A stretch of DNA of 64,000 nucleotides from Sphingomonas sp. IBVSS2 (GTDB taxonomy: Bacteria; Pseudomonadota; Alphaproteobacteria; Sphingomonadales; Sphingomonadaceae), in contig NZ_NFUR01000001.1 of NCBI RefSeq assembly GCF_002127225.1, positions 1,592 through 65,591 of the forward strand, in the 5' to 3' direction. The position numbers and the translations under genes were made by a program. This document shows, one piece after another, positions 11,348 through 19,408 of the stretch. Under the pieces are notes generated by a model. It was not told the DNA's origin. It saw nothing but the letters and a program-made list of their open reading frames with translations, and ran no database searches. Each line of letters begins with the position of its first letter. The stretch's first letter is position 1.

Positions 11348-11551
11348 TCAGTCCTTGCGGTTGGGATTGGTGAAGATTTCTTCGATGGTCAGGCCGAACA
11401 CGTCGGCGATCCTGAAGGCGAGCGGGAGCGAGGGGTCGTAGCGGCCGGTCTCGATCGCGTTGACGCTCTGGCGCGAGACATCGAGCCGCTCGGCCAGGTC
11501 CTGCTGGCTCCAGGCCCGCTCGGCACGCAGCACGCGGAGGCGATTGTTCAT
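11348..11551 (-). CDS. XRE/Cro-type helix-turn-helix regulator
   Basis: A 67-residue, single-domain HTH_3 protein: NNRLRVLRAERAWSQQDLAERLDVSRQSVNAIE carries the two recognition helices, ending FGLTIEEIFTNPNRKD. This compact form, with SRQSVNAIETGRYDPSL, is typical of small regulators encoded directly after a four-helix membrane protein. The start overlaps the stop of that membrane gene (ATGA) and the alpha/beta hydrolase follows. It likely controls its own operon through inverted repeats upstream of the membrane gene. Confidence 0.92.
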   Translation of the reverse strand: MNNRLRVLRAERAWSQQDLAERLDVSRQSVNAIETGRYDPSLPLAFRIADVFGLTIEEIFTNPNRKD

Positions 11552-11958
11552 TCGCCGCCTCCGCGCATCGCCGCCAGCTTGTTGAAGCAGCGGCCCACGC
11601 CCAGCCCCGCGAACCACAGGATCGCGGCGTAATAGGCATAGACGTGCGGCACGAGGCCGAAATTCTCGAGAAAGCCCCAGGCCGTCGCGATGCTCAGCGT
11701 GAAGCCGGTGGCGACCAGCGCCTGGCGCGTGACCTGCACCCGCAGATATTCGTCCTGCTCCTCGACGAGATAGCGACCGAGGACGAAGAACACGCCGATC
11801 ACCGGCAGCGCGGGCAGCACGCCGGCGACATAGCCCAGCGGCCCGTGCAGCGGGCTGTTCCGCGCATGTATGACCACGCCGACCAGGATCAGCACATAGC
11901 TCATCATCAGCAGGATCACCGATTTCGTGTAGCGCTTCTGCGCCCGATTGCCGGCCAT
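11548..11958 (-). CDS. Small four-helix membrane protein paired with XRE regulator
   Basis: A 136-residue integral membrane protein with about four hydrophobic helices (SVILLMMSYVLILVGVVI; YVAGVLPALPVIGVFFVLG; ALVATGFTLSIATAWGFLE; YAYYAAILWFAGLGVG). The acidic loop EEQDEYLR lies between helices 2 and 3. I know this arrangement as a recurring membrane protein plus XRE regulator pair in sphingomonads, but its function is not known. One possibility is that it senses a membrane signal and holds or releases the regulator. It heads the operon; a TTGACA promoter element with overlapping inverted repeats lies upstream. Confidence 0.8.
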   Translation of the reverse strand: MAGNRAQKRYTKSVILLMMSYVLILVGVVIHARNSPLHGPLGYVAGVLPALPVIGVFFVLGRYLVEEQDEYLRVQVTRQALVATGFTLSIATAWGFLENFGLVPHVYAYYAAILWFAGLGVGRCFNKLAAMRGGGE

Positions 11959-11979
11959 GATTGGCTTCCTTTGCAGTTT

Positions 11980-11995
11980 GTAAAGGGAGCTTTAC
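11980..11995 (-). promoter_or_regulatory. Inverted repeat at the -10 region of the XRE operon
   Basis: GTAAAG (11980-11985) and CTTTAC (11990-11995) are perfect inverted half-sites around GGAG. On the minus strand TTGACA (12017-12012) lies 17 bases upstream of TAAAGC, so the repeat overlaps the presumptive -10. This is a natural operator position for the XRE protein encoded in the operon. Confidence 0.5.
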
Positions 11996-12021
11996 CTGTG
12001 TCGGCACGATATGTCAACCAA

Positions 12022-12040
12022 GCTTTCCATATAGGAAAGC
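12022..12040. repeat. Inverted repeat between small Cys protein gene and XRE operon
   Basis: GCTTTCC (12022-12028) and GGAAAGC (12034-12040) are perfect 7-bp inverted arms around ATATA. It lies just upstream of the XRE-operon -35 element and downstream of the small gene at 12062-12232. It could be a second operator or a weak hairpin ending that gene; there is no T-run. Confidence 0.45.
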
Positions 12041-12061
12041 CTGCCAGACTAGATGCTAATG

Positions 12062-12232
12062 CTACTTTCCAGTCGGCGCTTCGGTATCGAGGCGCCAGCC
12101 ATGGAAGGTGCGGATCATCGGCTTGCCGCATCCTTCGCACCAGGATCGGAAACTGGATCCGTCATTCCATGCGCGGCCATGGCTGCGATGGTGCTTACCG
12201 AACAGGCAATAGAATGGCTGCAGCAGGCGCAT
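12062..12232 (-). CDS. 56-residue Cys-motif small protein
   Basis: Read directly from the sequence: ATG at 12232 to TAG at 12062-12064. The product begins MRLLQPFYCLFGKHHRSHGR and contains AWNDGSSFRSWCEGCGKPMI with a CxxC pair, and HGWRL near the end. A strong Shine-Dalgarno (GGGGAGG, complement of 12239-12245) stands six bases before the ATG. The CLFGxHxRS... CxGCG pattern recalls a family of very small sphingomonad proteins that may bind zinc through Cys/His; I cannot name it. It fills most of the gap between the XRE operon and the Mur ligase gene. Function unknown. Confidence 0.7.
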   Translation of the reverse strand: MRLLQPFYCLFGKHHRSHGRAWNDGSSFRSWCEGCGKPMIRTFHGWRLDTEAPTGK

Positions 12233-12323
12233 GCGTCGCCTCCCCGGAATCTCACGGGAATGGTGCCATCTCTGGCAAAAAAGTCCATATTTTTGCGCAG
12301 GTGCGTGAAAAGATTACCGGTTT

Positions 12324-13721
12324 TTAATCAGCGAGCTGCGCCAGCATCTCCGCCGCAAGGTGGCTGAGCGTGTCGTCGCGCGCGCCCATCACCACGATGC
12401 GATCGCCCGCGCGCGCATTGGCGACGAGATGCGCCGCCGCCGCCGCGCGATCGGGAATGTGGAGCGCATTGCGCCCGGTCGCGGCGACATCGGCCACGAT
12501 GTCCGCGCTGGTCACCTCGCGGCTGGTGGTGCCGCCCTGATAGACGGGATCGGGCAGCACCAGCACATCCTCGCCGCCCAGCTTCTCGGCGAACATCGCG
12601 ACGAGCTCGGCGCGCATCACCTTCAGAGGGCCATAGCCGTGCGGCTGGAACAGCAGGAGCAGCCTGCCGTCAAAGGCGTGCAGCGTGTCCAATGTCGCGG
12701 CGATCTTGTCCGGGTTGTGCCCGAAATCGTCGATCACGGCGATCCCGCCCGCCTCGCCGACCAGCTCGAAGCGGCGCTTCAGGCCCTGGAAGCCCTGGAT
12801 CGCCTGGGCGGCCTCCTCCACCGCGATCCCCGCCGCCGCCGCCGCGCCGATCGCCGCCAGCGCATTGGAGACATTGTGCCGGCCCGGCACCTGCAGCGTC
12901 ACCGGGATCGACGCCGCGCCCTCGCGCGCCAGCTCGAAGGCGATGCCGTAGCGCTGCTCGCGCAGGTTGATCGCCGTCAGATCCGCCGGCGCGCCGATCG
13001 CGAAGGTGCGCAGCCGCTCGCGCGGCATCGTCGCCGCCAGCAGCGCGCCCTCGCCATTGTCGAGGTTGATCACAGCCTTGCCCGCCCGCGCGATGAAGGC
13101 GCCGAACAATTCGATCAGCTTGTCCATCGGCAGATGATCGAGGCTGACATTGTTGAGCACCGCCACGCCCGGGCGATAGAGCGCGATCGAGCCGTCGCTC
13201 TCGTCGACTTCGCTCACATAGACCCGGCCGGCTCCCACCAGCGCGCTGGCAAAGGGCGCGTCTGGCGTGGCGAAGTTCTTCATCACCGCGCCGTTCATCA
13301 CCGTGGGATCGCGGCCCAGCGCGTGGAGGATCCAGCCGATCATGCCGGTGACCGTGGACTTGCCGCTGGTCCCCGCCACGCCGATCGAGAGCGGCGCGGC
13401 ATTGAACAGCCGGGCATTGAGCTCGGCCCGCGTCATCCGCGCATTGCCGAGTTCGGCGGCACGGCGCGCATCGGGCACGGTCTCCTCGATTGCGGCCGAA
13501 GCGACGACGATCTGCTCGGACGAACCGATTCCGCTGCCGTCCTGGGGGAACAGGGCGATGCCGCTGCGCGCCAGGAAATCGAATTTCGCGGGCAGCCGCG
13601 CCTGATCGAGGCTGCGGTCCGATCCGGCCACCCTGGCGCCCTGCCCGGCCAGGATCATCGCCAGGGGCATCATGCCCGACCCGCCAATGCCCACGAAGAA
13701 GTAAGGTTTGCGATGCTCCAT
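12324..13721 (-). CDS. Divergent Mur ligase (MurC/Mpl-like)
   Basis: A 465-residue three-domain Mur ligase: UDP-binding N-domain ([13 protein letters not shown]), central ATP domain ([35 protein letters not shown]) and C-terminal ligase domain ([10 protein letters not shown], then [12 protein letters not shown]). MurC adds L-Ala to UDP-MurNAc; Mpl re-attaches recycled L-Ala-D-Glu-Dap tripeptide. This protein departs from both: GTSGKST replaces GTHGKTT, and DDFGHNP replaces DDFAHHP. It lies outside a dcw cluster and diverges 40 bases from an LD-carboxypeptidase gene, whose reaction yields the tripeptide product. A role in murein recycling is therefore more likely than essential MurC. Exact substrate is uncertain. 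Confidence 0.8.
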   Translation of the reverse strand: MEHRKPYFFVGIGGSGMMPLAMILAGQGARVAGSDRSLDQARLPAKFDFLARSGIALFPQDGSGIGSSEQIVVASAAIEETVPDARRAAELGNARMTRAELNARLFNAAPLSIGVAGTSGKSTVTGMIGWILHALGRDPTVMNGAVMKNFATPDAPFASALVGAGRVYVSEVDESDGSIALYRPGVAVLNNVSLDHLPMDKLIELFGAFIARAGKAVINLDNGEGALLAATMPRERLRTFAIGAPADLTAINLREQRYGIAFELAREGAASIPVTLQVPGRHNVSNALAAIGAAAAAGIAVEEAAQAIQGFQGLKRRFELVGEAGGIAVIDDFGHNPDKIAATLDTLHAFDGRLLLLFQPHGYGPLKVMRAELVAMFAEKLGGEDVLVLPDPVYQGGTTSREVTSADIVADVAATGRNALHIPDRAAAAAHLVANARAGDRIVVMGARDDTLSHLAAEMLAQLAD

Positions 13722-13761
13722 GGCCTCGCGCTATCGGCAATTCGAAGCGAAGGGGCAAGGC

Positions 13762-14595
13762 ATGCGCATCGGAGTCGTCGCACCAGCAAGACCGGTCAGC
13801 CGCGAGGGATCGCTGCGCATGGCCGCGTTCATGGCGCTGACCTATCCCGGGCACGAGATCGTGTTCCATCCGCAATGCTATCTGCAGACCGGCCATTTCG
13901 CCGGCACCGACGCGGAACGCGCGGCCGCCTTTCTCGAATTCGCCAATGATCCGGCGTTCGATGCGATCTGGTTCGCGCGCGGCGGCTATGGCTCGAACCG
14001 CATCCTGGAAGCAGTGATGCCGAAGCTCGGGCCGGCGGCAAACCACAAGACCTATGTCGGCTTCTCCGACATGGGGTTCCTGCTCGGCGCGCTATACGCC
14101 CGGCGGATCGGCCGGGTGGCGCATGGCGCGATGGCCTCCAGCCTGGGCATGAACGACACCGGCGAAGGCGCCGGCTGGGTGCTGGGCTGGCTGATCGACG
14201 GGGACAGGCGCGGCTTCGAGCCGGGCCTTGCCGACGGGCGCCCCGCCGCCGCGTTCAACCTCGCCATCCTGGCCGCGCTGATCGGCACCAAATATCTGCC
14301 CGACCTCACCGATCACGTACTCTATATCGAGGAAGTCGACGAGCCGCTCTACCGGATCGACCGGATGCTGTTCCAGATGGCGCATGCCACCCAGCTCAAG
14401 GGCATCGCCGGCGTGCGGCTGGGCGCCGTCACCGCGGTCAAGGACAATGGCGAGGCGGACGGCAATTACAGCTTCGGCGAGACGATCGATCAGATGATCG
14501 TGCGCTGGTGCGGGGAAATGGGCGTCCCCTATCTCGGCCGCGCCGAGATCGGCCATGTCGAGCTGAACCGCGTGGTGCCGTTCGGGCTGGTCTAG
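13762..14595 (+). CDS. LD-carboxypeptidase (LdcA, S66 family)
   Basis: A 277-residue cytosolic S66 peptidase that removes the terminal D-Ala from murein tetrapeptides during recycling. The catalytic set is visible: Ser102 in YVGFSDMG, Glu190/191 in LYIEEVDEPLYRIDRML and His265 in EIGHVELNRVVPFG. RGGYGSNRIL near residue 73-82 is the other conserved segment. No signal peptide is present, consistent with cytoplasmic recycling. The ATG at 13762 is chosen for AAGGGGCAAGG just upstream and the family-typical start IGVVAPA. It diverges from the Mur ligase gene, and the 40-base gap means at least one promoter lies inside the other gene. Confidence 0.9.
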   Translation: MRIGVVAPARPVSREGSLRMAAFMALTYPGHEIVFHPQCYLQTGHFAGTDAERAAAFLEFANDPAFDAIWFARGGYGSNRILEAVMPKLGPAANHKTYVGFSDMGFLLGALYARRIGRVAHGAMASSLGMNDTGEGAGWVLGWLIDGDRRGFEPGLADGRPAAAFNLAILAALIGTKYLPDLTDHVLYIEEVDEPLYRIDRMLFQMAHATQLKGIAGVRLGAVTAVKDNGEADGNYSFGETIDQMIVRWCGEMGVPYLGRAEIGHVELNRVVPFGLV

Positions 14596-14660
14596 GGGCG
14601 TTTCGATATTCAGGCTAAGGATGTGGTCGGCGGGTGGGAGCGCTTCGAACCGACCTCCCG

Positions 14661-14748
14661 CGTCACCCTGAACTTGTTTCGGGGTCCAACGTGCCACCGG
14701 CGATATCGCTGGTGGAGAATTGGATGCTGAAACGCGTTCAGCATGACG
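14661..14748. repeat. Paired REP hairpins, family A (copy 1)
   Basis: Two hairpins in mirror orientation: CCCTGAA-CTTGT-TTCGGGG (14666-14684) and ATGCTGAA-ACGCG-TTCAGCAT (14724-14744), bounded by CGTCA and TGACG. The same unit recurs at 23685-23772 and half of it at 22604-22628. It lies between convergent ldcA and the methyltransferase gene. Confidence 0.85.
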
Positions 14749-14822
14749 GAAGAAAGGCTTCGATCTTCAATTTCCCTTTCGCCTCCGGGAATGAAAGGGG
14801 CGGAGCTGAATGTCGATCCGTC

Positions 14823-16217
14823 CTAGCCCTGCTTCCGGCACCACAGATGGAACATGCCCGCGAAGAGATGCGGGAAATCCACCTCCAGCCGGTCCCATAG
14901 CGCGAGGTCGTCCCGGTCCGCCGCCGTTCCGAAGCGCTCGGCGAAGCGCGCCCGCGCCTCGGGCGGGGCGTCGAGCATGAGCAGTTCGAAGCCCGCCGCC
15001 GCGAGCATCGCTCCGATCGCGGGCAGGCGATACCAATGCTCGCGAACATGGAAGCACAGGTCGCGGCAGCCGCTCAGCGTGTAGAAATCGTCGCTTTCCC
15101 GAAGCCGCGCGAGCGGCTGTTCCGGCGGCAAGGCGAGGACATGGGCACGGAAGGCGCGAATGCCCGCCGGGCTCGCATCCCAGCCATGTTCGGCGATCGC
15201 GCGATGCGCCTCGGCGATCCAGGCCCGGGCCCGCTCGCTGTAGAGCGCGACCCGCAGCACGCCGCCGGGCGCGAGCACCTCCGCCAGTGCGGCTAGCCCC
15301 AGCGCAGGCCGCTCCATATGATGGAGCACCCCGGTGCAGCTCACCAGGCCGAAGCGCCCGTCCAGCCGCGCCGCGTCGAGGATGTCGCCCTGCACGAAGC
15401 GAATCGTGTCGATCCCGAGCACCTCCGCCATGCGCCGGCCATGGGCCAGGCTGCCCGCGCTGAGATCGAGCGCGGTGATGGCGAGCGATGGATCCATCCG
15501 CGCCAGGTCGATCGGCTCGAACCCGGTGCCGCAACCGGCGACCAGCACCGCGACCGACCCGGCCTGCGGTGCGCCAAGGGCAGCCAGATGCGCCGCCACG
15601 GACACGCGCTCCCGCGTCGCCGCCGCACGCCAGCGCGGATAGGGACTGGCCTCATATTGCGCCCGCACCGCGCGGGAGACGCCATCTCCCGCATCGCCGA
15701 GCGAGGGCATCTCCGCCGCCAGCCGCCGCTCCTCGGCGATCTCGGCCGCCGCCGCCGCGGGGATACCCAGCGCTTCCCCGCCCCAGACATATTCGCTCGC
15801 AAAGGCCTGTGCCGCCAGGGCGTCGCGCAGCCCCGCCGGCAGCACCTGGCCGGCCAGCCATGCCAGCCGCGCCTCCATCGCCGGATGGACATTGATGCAG
15901 CGCGTGAGGAAGGTCGTCCACAACGGATCCTCCGCCACCACCGGCTCGGGATATTTCGCCAGCAGCATCCGCGCCGCGGCCCGGGCCAGCGATTGCGGGT
16001 CGACCGATCCGGCATGCAGGCAGGTCACCAGGTCCGCTTCGAGCTGCGGCGGCCATCCAGTGAGCGAGAGCCGGCCCAGCAGCTCGGCATAGGCCGGCGC
16101 CGCCCCCTCGGGGTCGAGCGCCAGTGCCCGGCTCAGCATCGGCAGCGCCTGGCCGAACCGGCCCTGGCGCGCGGCCTCCCCGGCCATGCCCAGCAACTGC
16201 GCGGCTTCAGGATGCAA
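14823..16217 (-). CDS. TPR-containing class I SAM methyltransferase
   Basis: About 464 residues. An N-terminal helical repeat (MAGEAARQGRFGQALPMLSRAL) looks like TPR. A central helical region precedes a methyltransferase fold: QYEASPYPRW, glycine loop VLVAGCGTGFEPIDLA, acidic LDLSAGSLAHGR, GDILDA and CTGVLHHM. The substrate is unknown; the layout resembles methyltransferases that act on peptides or proteins, and the arrangement YExSPYPRW is frequent in TPR-methyltransferase fusions. The frame can start at TTG 16217 (overlapping the VOC gene by 11 bases) or ATG 16187; the TPR-like helix favours the longer form only weakly. Confidence 0.78.
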   Translation of the reverse strand: MHPEAAQLLGMAGEAARQGRFGQALPMLSRALALDPEGAAPAYAELLGRLSLTGWPPQLEADLVTCLHAGSVDPQSLARAAARMLLAKYPEPVVAEDPLWTTFLTRCINVHPAMEARLAWLAGQVLPAGLRDALAAQAFASEYVWGGEALGIPAAAAAEIAEERRLAAEMPSLGDAGDGVSRAVRAQYEASPYPRWRAAATRERVSVAAHLAALGAPQAGSVAVLVAGCGTGFEPIDLARMDPSLAITALDLSAGSLAHGRRMAEVLGIDTIRFVQGDILDAARLDGRFGLVSCTGVLHHMERPALGLAALAEVLAPGGVLRVALYSERARAWIAEAHRAIAEHGWDASPAGIRAFRAHVLALPPEQPLARLRESDDFYTLSGCRDLCFHVREHWYRLPAIGAMLAAAGFELLMLDAPPEARARFAERFGTAADRDDLALWDRLEVDFPHLFAGMFHLWCRKQG

Positions 16218-16563
16218 TGCGGCCGATCCGCACCAGCGTCCCGTCGGGATCGCTCACCGCGAACTCGTAGCAGCCCCAGGGCTTCAGGCTCGGCCCTTCC
16301 TTCTCGATGACAAGCTCGCGCACTCCCGCCGCCACGCCGTCGACATCGTCGGTGTAGAGATAGATGCCGAACGGATTGTGCCCCGGCACCAGCCAGCCGG
16401 TCACTGCCTGGTTGAGGTGCAGATGCCAGCCCTTGCCGTCCTCGAGGATGCGATAATCGCCATAGTCGCCGGTCAGGCGGAAGCCCAGTCTTTCGTAGAA
16501 GGCAGTGCTCGCGACCAGGTCGTTCACGGGAAGGATCGCGGTGGCACGATGTGAATCGGTCAT
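16207..16563 (-). CDS. VOC-family (glyoxalase/bleomycin-resistance fold) protein
   Basis: A 118-residue single vicinal-oxygen-chelate domain: AILPVNDLVASTAFYERLGF opens the first beta-alpha-beta unit, and FAVSDPDGTLVRIGR closes the second. The fold supports metal-dependent lyases or small-molecule binding, including bleomycin-type resistance. The residues here do not identify the ligand. It is transcribed with the methyltransferase gene (11-base overlap) and diverges from thrS with a 72-base gap. Confidence 0.82.
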   Translation of the reverse strand: MTDSHRATAILPVNDLVASTAFYERLGFRLTGDYGDYRILEDGKGWHLHLNQAVTGWLVPGHNPFGIYLYTDDVDGVAAGVRELVIEKEGPSLKPWGCYEFAVSDPDGTLVRIGRIAS

Positions 16564-16635
16564 ACGGCTTGCCTATATTGCGTCCGCGAAGGCATAAGCC
16601 GCGCTCCTTAAACACTCCAGAGAAAGTCCCGACCC

Positions 16636-18636
16636 GTGTCCGAGATGTTCCGCATAACGCTGCCCGACGGTTCCGTCCGCGAGGTAGCCCCGGGGACTAC
16701 CCCGGCGGACATCGCCGCCGCGATCGGCCCGGGCCTGGCCAAGGCCGCGCTCGCCGCGCGCGTCGACGGGGAGCTGCGCGACATCGGCCGCCCGTTCGAA
16801 GGCGACGCCCAGCTGGCGCTCGTCACGGCGAAGGACGAGAAGGACGCGCTCGAGCTCGCCCGCCACGATTATGCGCACATCCTTGCCGAAGCGGTGCAGA
16901 ACCTCTTCCCCGGCACGCAGATCACCTTCGGCCCGGCAACGGACGACGGCTTCTATTACGACTTCGCCCCCAAGGACCGGCCCTTCACCGAGGAAGACCT
17001 GCCGGCGATCGAGGCCGAGATGCGCAAGATCATCGCCGCGGATGCGCCACTCATCCGCGAGGTCTGGTCGCGCCAGCAGCTGATCGAGCGCTGGACGAAG
17101 CAGGGCGAGAGCTTCAAGGCCGAATGGGCGCAGGAACTGCCCGAGGGCGAAGAGCTGACCGTGTACCGCGCCGGCAAGGGCGACGACGCCTGGCTCGACA
17201 TGTGCCGCGGGCCACACCTCGCCTCCACCGGCAAGGTCGATCCCAACGCCTTCAAGCTGACCCGCGTCTCGGGCGCCTATTGGCGCGGCGACCAGAAGAA
17301 CGCGATGCTCTCGCGCATCTACGGCACGGGCTGGCTCAACAAGAAGCAGCTCGACGAGCACATGATGCGTCTTGAGGAGGCCGCCAAGCGCGACCACCGC
17401 AAGCTCGGCCAGGAGATGGACCTGTTCCACCTCCAGCAGGAAGCACATGGCAGCGTGTTCTGGCACCCGAACGGCTATGTCATCTACCGCGCGCTCGAGG
17501 ATTACATGCGCCGCGCGGTGAACGGCGCGGGCAGCAAGGAAGTAAAGACGCCGCAGGTGATGGACGCGCGCCAGTGGGAGCAGTCCGGCCACTGGGGCAA
17601 GTACCGCGAGAACATGTTCGTCATCCCCGACGAGACGCCGAACATCGAGGACGAAGGTCCGATGGTGTCGGAAGACGTGCAGTGGATGGCGCTCAAGCCG
17701 ATGAACTGCCCCGCGCACATCCTGATCTTCAAGCAGGGCATCAAGTCGTATCGCGACCTGCCGCTCCGCCTCGTCGAGAATGGCTGCTGCCACCGCAACG
17801 AGCCGCATGGCGCGCTGCACGGGCTGATGCGCGTCCGCCAGTTCACCCAGGACGACGGCCATATCTTCTGCCGCGAGGACCAGATCGTCGATGAGGTGCA
17901 GGATTTCTGCCGCCTCGCCGACCGCGTCTACAAGGACTTCGGCTTCAACTATTCGATCAAGCTGGCGCTGCGCCCCGACAATCGCTTCGGCACCGAGGAG
18001 ATGTGGGACCAGGCCGAGACCGAGTTGCGCGACGCCGTGGTCCGTGCCGGCATGGCTACGGAAGAATATGGCTGGGAAGAGCTGCCCGGCGAAGGCGCCT
18101 TCTATGCGCCGAAGCTGGAGTGGCACCTCACCGACGCGATCGGCCGCACCTGGCAGGTCGGCACGATCCAGTCGGACCGCGTGCTGCCCGAGCGCCTCGA
18201 CGCGTCCTATGTCGGCGAGGATGGCGAGCGCCATCGCCCGGTGATGCTGCACCGCGCGATCTTCGGCTCGTACGAGCGCTTCATCGGCATCCTGATCGAG
18301 CATTTCGCCGGCAAGCTGCCGGCCTGGCTGGCCCCGACCCAGGCGGTGGTGGCAACGATCGTCTCGGACGCCGACGACTATGCGCACGAAGTGACCCGGA
18401 AGCTCCAGGCGGCAGGCATCCGCGTAGTGAGCGACCTTCGCAACGAGAAGATCAACTACAAGGTGCGCGAGCATTCGGTCGCCAAGGTCCCGAACCTGCT
18501 CGTCGTCGGCAAGCGCGAGGCCGAGGAAGGCACCGTGGCGCTGCGCGTGCTGGGCTCGCAGGGGCAACAGATGCTGAGCCTCGACGAGGCGGTGGCGAAG
18601 CTGGTGGCCGAGGCGACTCCGCCCGACCTCGGATGA
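16636..18636 (+). CDS. thrS: Threonyl-tRNA synthetase
   Basis: A 666-residue class II synthetase that charges tRNA-Thr. Domain order is TGS (1-65, [18 protein letters not shown]), editing/SAD domain (about 75-225, with [10 protein letters not shown] and CRGPHL), catalytic core (about 270-535, zinc ligands in MNCPAHI, DDGHIFC and [13 protein letters not shown]) and C-terminal anticodon domain (from about 555). E. coli ThrS is 642 residues. The GTG at 16636 is preferred because AGAGAAAG lies 9-16 bases upstream; an ATG follows at 16645. The stop overlaps the start of ynfA. No T-box or other leader element is visible in the short upstream gap. Confidence 0.97.
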   Translation: MSEMFRITLPDGSVREVAPGTTPADIAAAIGPGLAKAALAARVDGELRDIGRPFEGDAQLALVTAKDEKDALELARHDYAHILAEAVQNLFPGTQITFGPATDDGFYYDFAPKDRPFTEEDLPAIEAEMRKIIAADAPLIREVWSRQQLIERWTKQGESFKAEWAQELPEGEELTVYRAGKGDDAWLDMCRGPHLASTGKVDPNAFKLTRVSGAYWRGDQKNAMLSRIYGTGWLNKKQLDEHMMRLEEAAKRDHRKLGQEMDLFHLQQEAHGSVFWHPNGYVIYRALEDYMRRAVNGAGSKEVKTPQVMDARQWEQSGHWGKYRENMFVIPDETPNIEDEGPMVSEDVQWMALKPMNCPAHILIFKQGIKSYRDLPLRLVENGCCHRNEPHGALHGLMRVRQFTQDDGHIFCREDQIVDEVQDFCRLADRVYKDFGFNYSIKLALRPDNRFGTEEMWDQAETELRDAVVRAGMATEEYGWEELPGEGAFYAPKLEWHLTDAIGRTWQVGTIQSDRVLPERLDASYVGEDGERHRPVMLHRAIFGSYERFIGILIEHFAGKLPAWLAPTQAVVATIVSDADDYAHEVTRKLQAAGIRVVSDLRNEKINYKVREHSVAKVPNLLVVGKREAEEGTVALRVLGSQGQQMLSLDEAVAKLVAEATPPDLG

Positions 18637-18959
18637 ACCCGGCCACGCTCGCGATCTACGCGGCCGCCGCGCTGGCGGAGATCGCGGGCTGCTTCGCCTT
18701 CTGGGGCGTGCTGCGGCTGGACAAGCCCGCCTGGTGGCTCGTTCCCGGCGGCGCCTCGCTCGCCCTGTTCGCCTGGCTGCTCACCCTGAGCAGCGCGGAC
18801 GCCGCGGGGCGCGCCTATGCCGCCTATGGCGGGATCTACATCCTGGCCTCGCTCGGCTGGCTGGTGCTGGTCGAGCGGGTGCCGCCCACCCGCTGGGACC
18901 TGGCCGGCGCGGCGCTGGCGGTGCTCGGCTGTGTGGTCATCCTGTGGGGACGTCGCTGA
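18633..18959 (+). CDS. YnfA-family (UPF0060) membrane protein
   Basis: A 108-residue protein of four hydrophobic helices. [21 protein letters not shown] opens it, [36 protein letters not shown] marks the signature centre, and CVVILWGRR ends it. Length and motifs match UPF0060/YnfA, relatives of small multidrug transporters. Physiological role is unsettled. It overlaps thrS (ATGA) and the GNAT gene (TGATG), so it is translated from the thrS transcript. Confidence 0.9.
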   Translation: MNPATLAIYAAAALAEIAGCFAFWGVLRLDKPAWWLVPGGASLALFAWLLTLSSADAAGRAYAAYGGIYILASLGWLVLVERVPPTRWDLAGAALAVLGCVVILWGRR

Positions 18960-19408
18960 TGGCCCATATCCGCCCCGGCACCGCAGTGGACGTCCCGCGC
19001 GCGCTGGCGATCTGGCGCGCCGCGGTCGACGCGACGCACGGCTTCCTCTCGAGCGAACATCGCGCCGAGATCGACACGATCGTCGCCGAGCAGTTCCTGC
19101 CCGTCGCCCCCCTCTGGCTGGTGGAGGACGATGCCGGCAGGGTGCAGGGCTTCCTCGCCATGGACGGCGCGATGATCGACGCGCTGTTCGTCGACCCCGC
19201 CGCGCATGGCCGGGGTTTCGGCACCGCGCTGGTCGATCATGCGCTGGCGCTCTCGCCGGATGCGCTGGTCGATGCCAACGAACAGGCGGACAACGCCCTG
19301 CCCTTCTATCTCGCCCGTGGCTTCGAAGTGATCGGCCGCTCCGAAACCGATCCGCACGGCCGGCCCTATCCGATCATCCACCTGCGCCATGCGGGGGTGC
19401 CGGCCTGA
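18959..19408 (+). CDS. GNAT-family N-acetyltransferase
   Basis: A 149-residue single GNAT domain: HIRPGTAVDVPRALAIWRAA at the N-terminus, acceptor-strand region IDALFVDPAAHGRGFGTALVDHAL with the acetyl-CoA pyrophosphate loop (R/G-x-G-F-G), and LPFYLARGFEVIGRSETD near the end. The ALFVDPxxHGxGxG spacing resembles the YjaB-type subgroup. Substrate unknown. It follows ynfA with a one-base overlap and ends 35 bases inside the convergent glycosyltransferase gene. Confidence 0.87.
   Translation: MAHIRPGTAVDVPRALAIWRAAVDATHGFLSSEHRAEIDTIVAEQFLPVAPLWLVEDDAGRVQGFLAMDGAMIDALFVDPAAHGRGFGTALVDHALALSPDALVDANEQADNALPFYLARGFEVIGRSETDPHGRPYPIIHLRHAGVPA

Noticed and set aside
12053..12367. 104-codon plus-strand frame in the gap before the Mur ligase
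   Set aside because: No ribosome site or domain, and it is antisense to the better supported 56-residue Cys-motif gene.
16564..16635. Possible T-box or attenuator before thrS
   Set aside because: Only 72 bases separate it from the divergent VOC gene; no terminator/antiterminator pair or specifier loop is visible.
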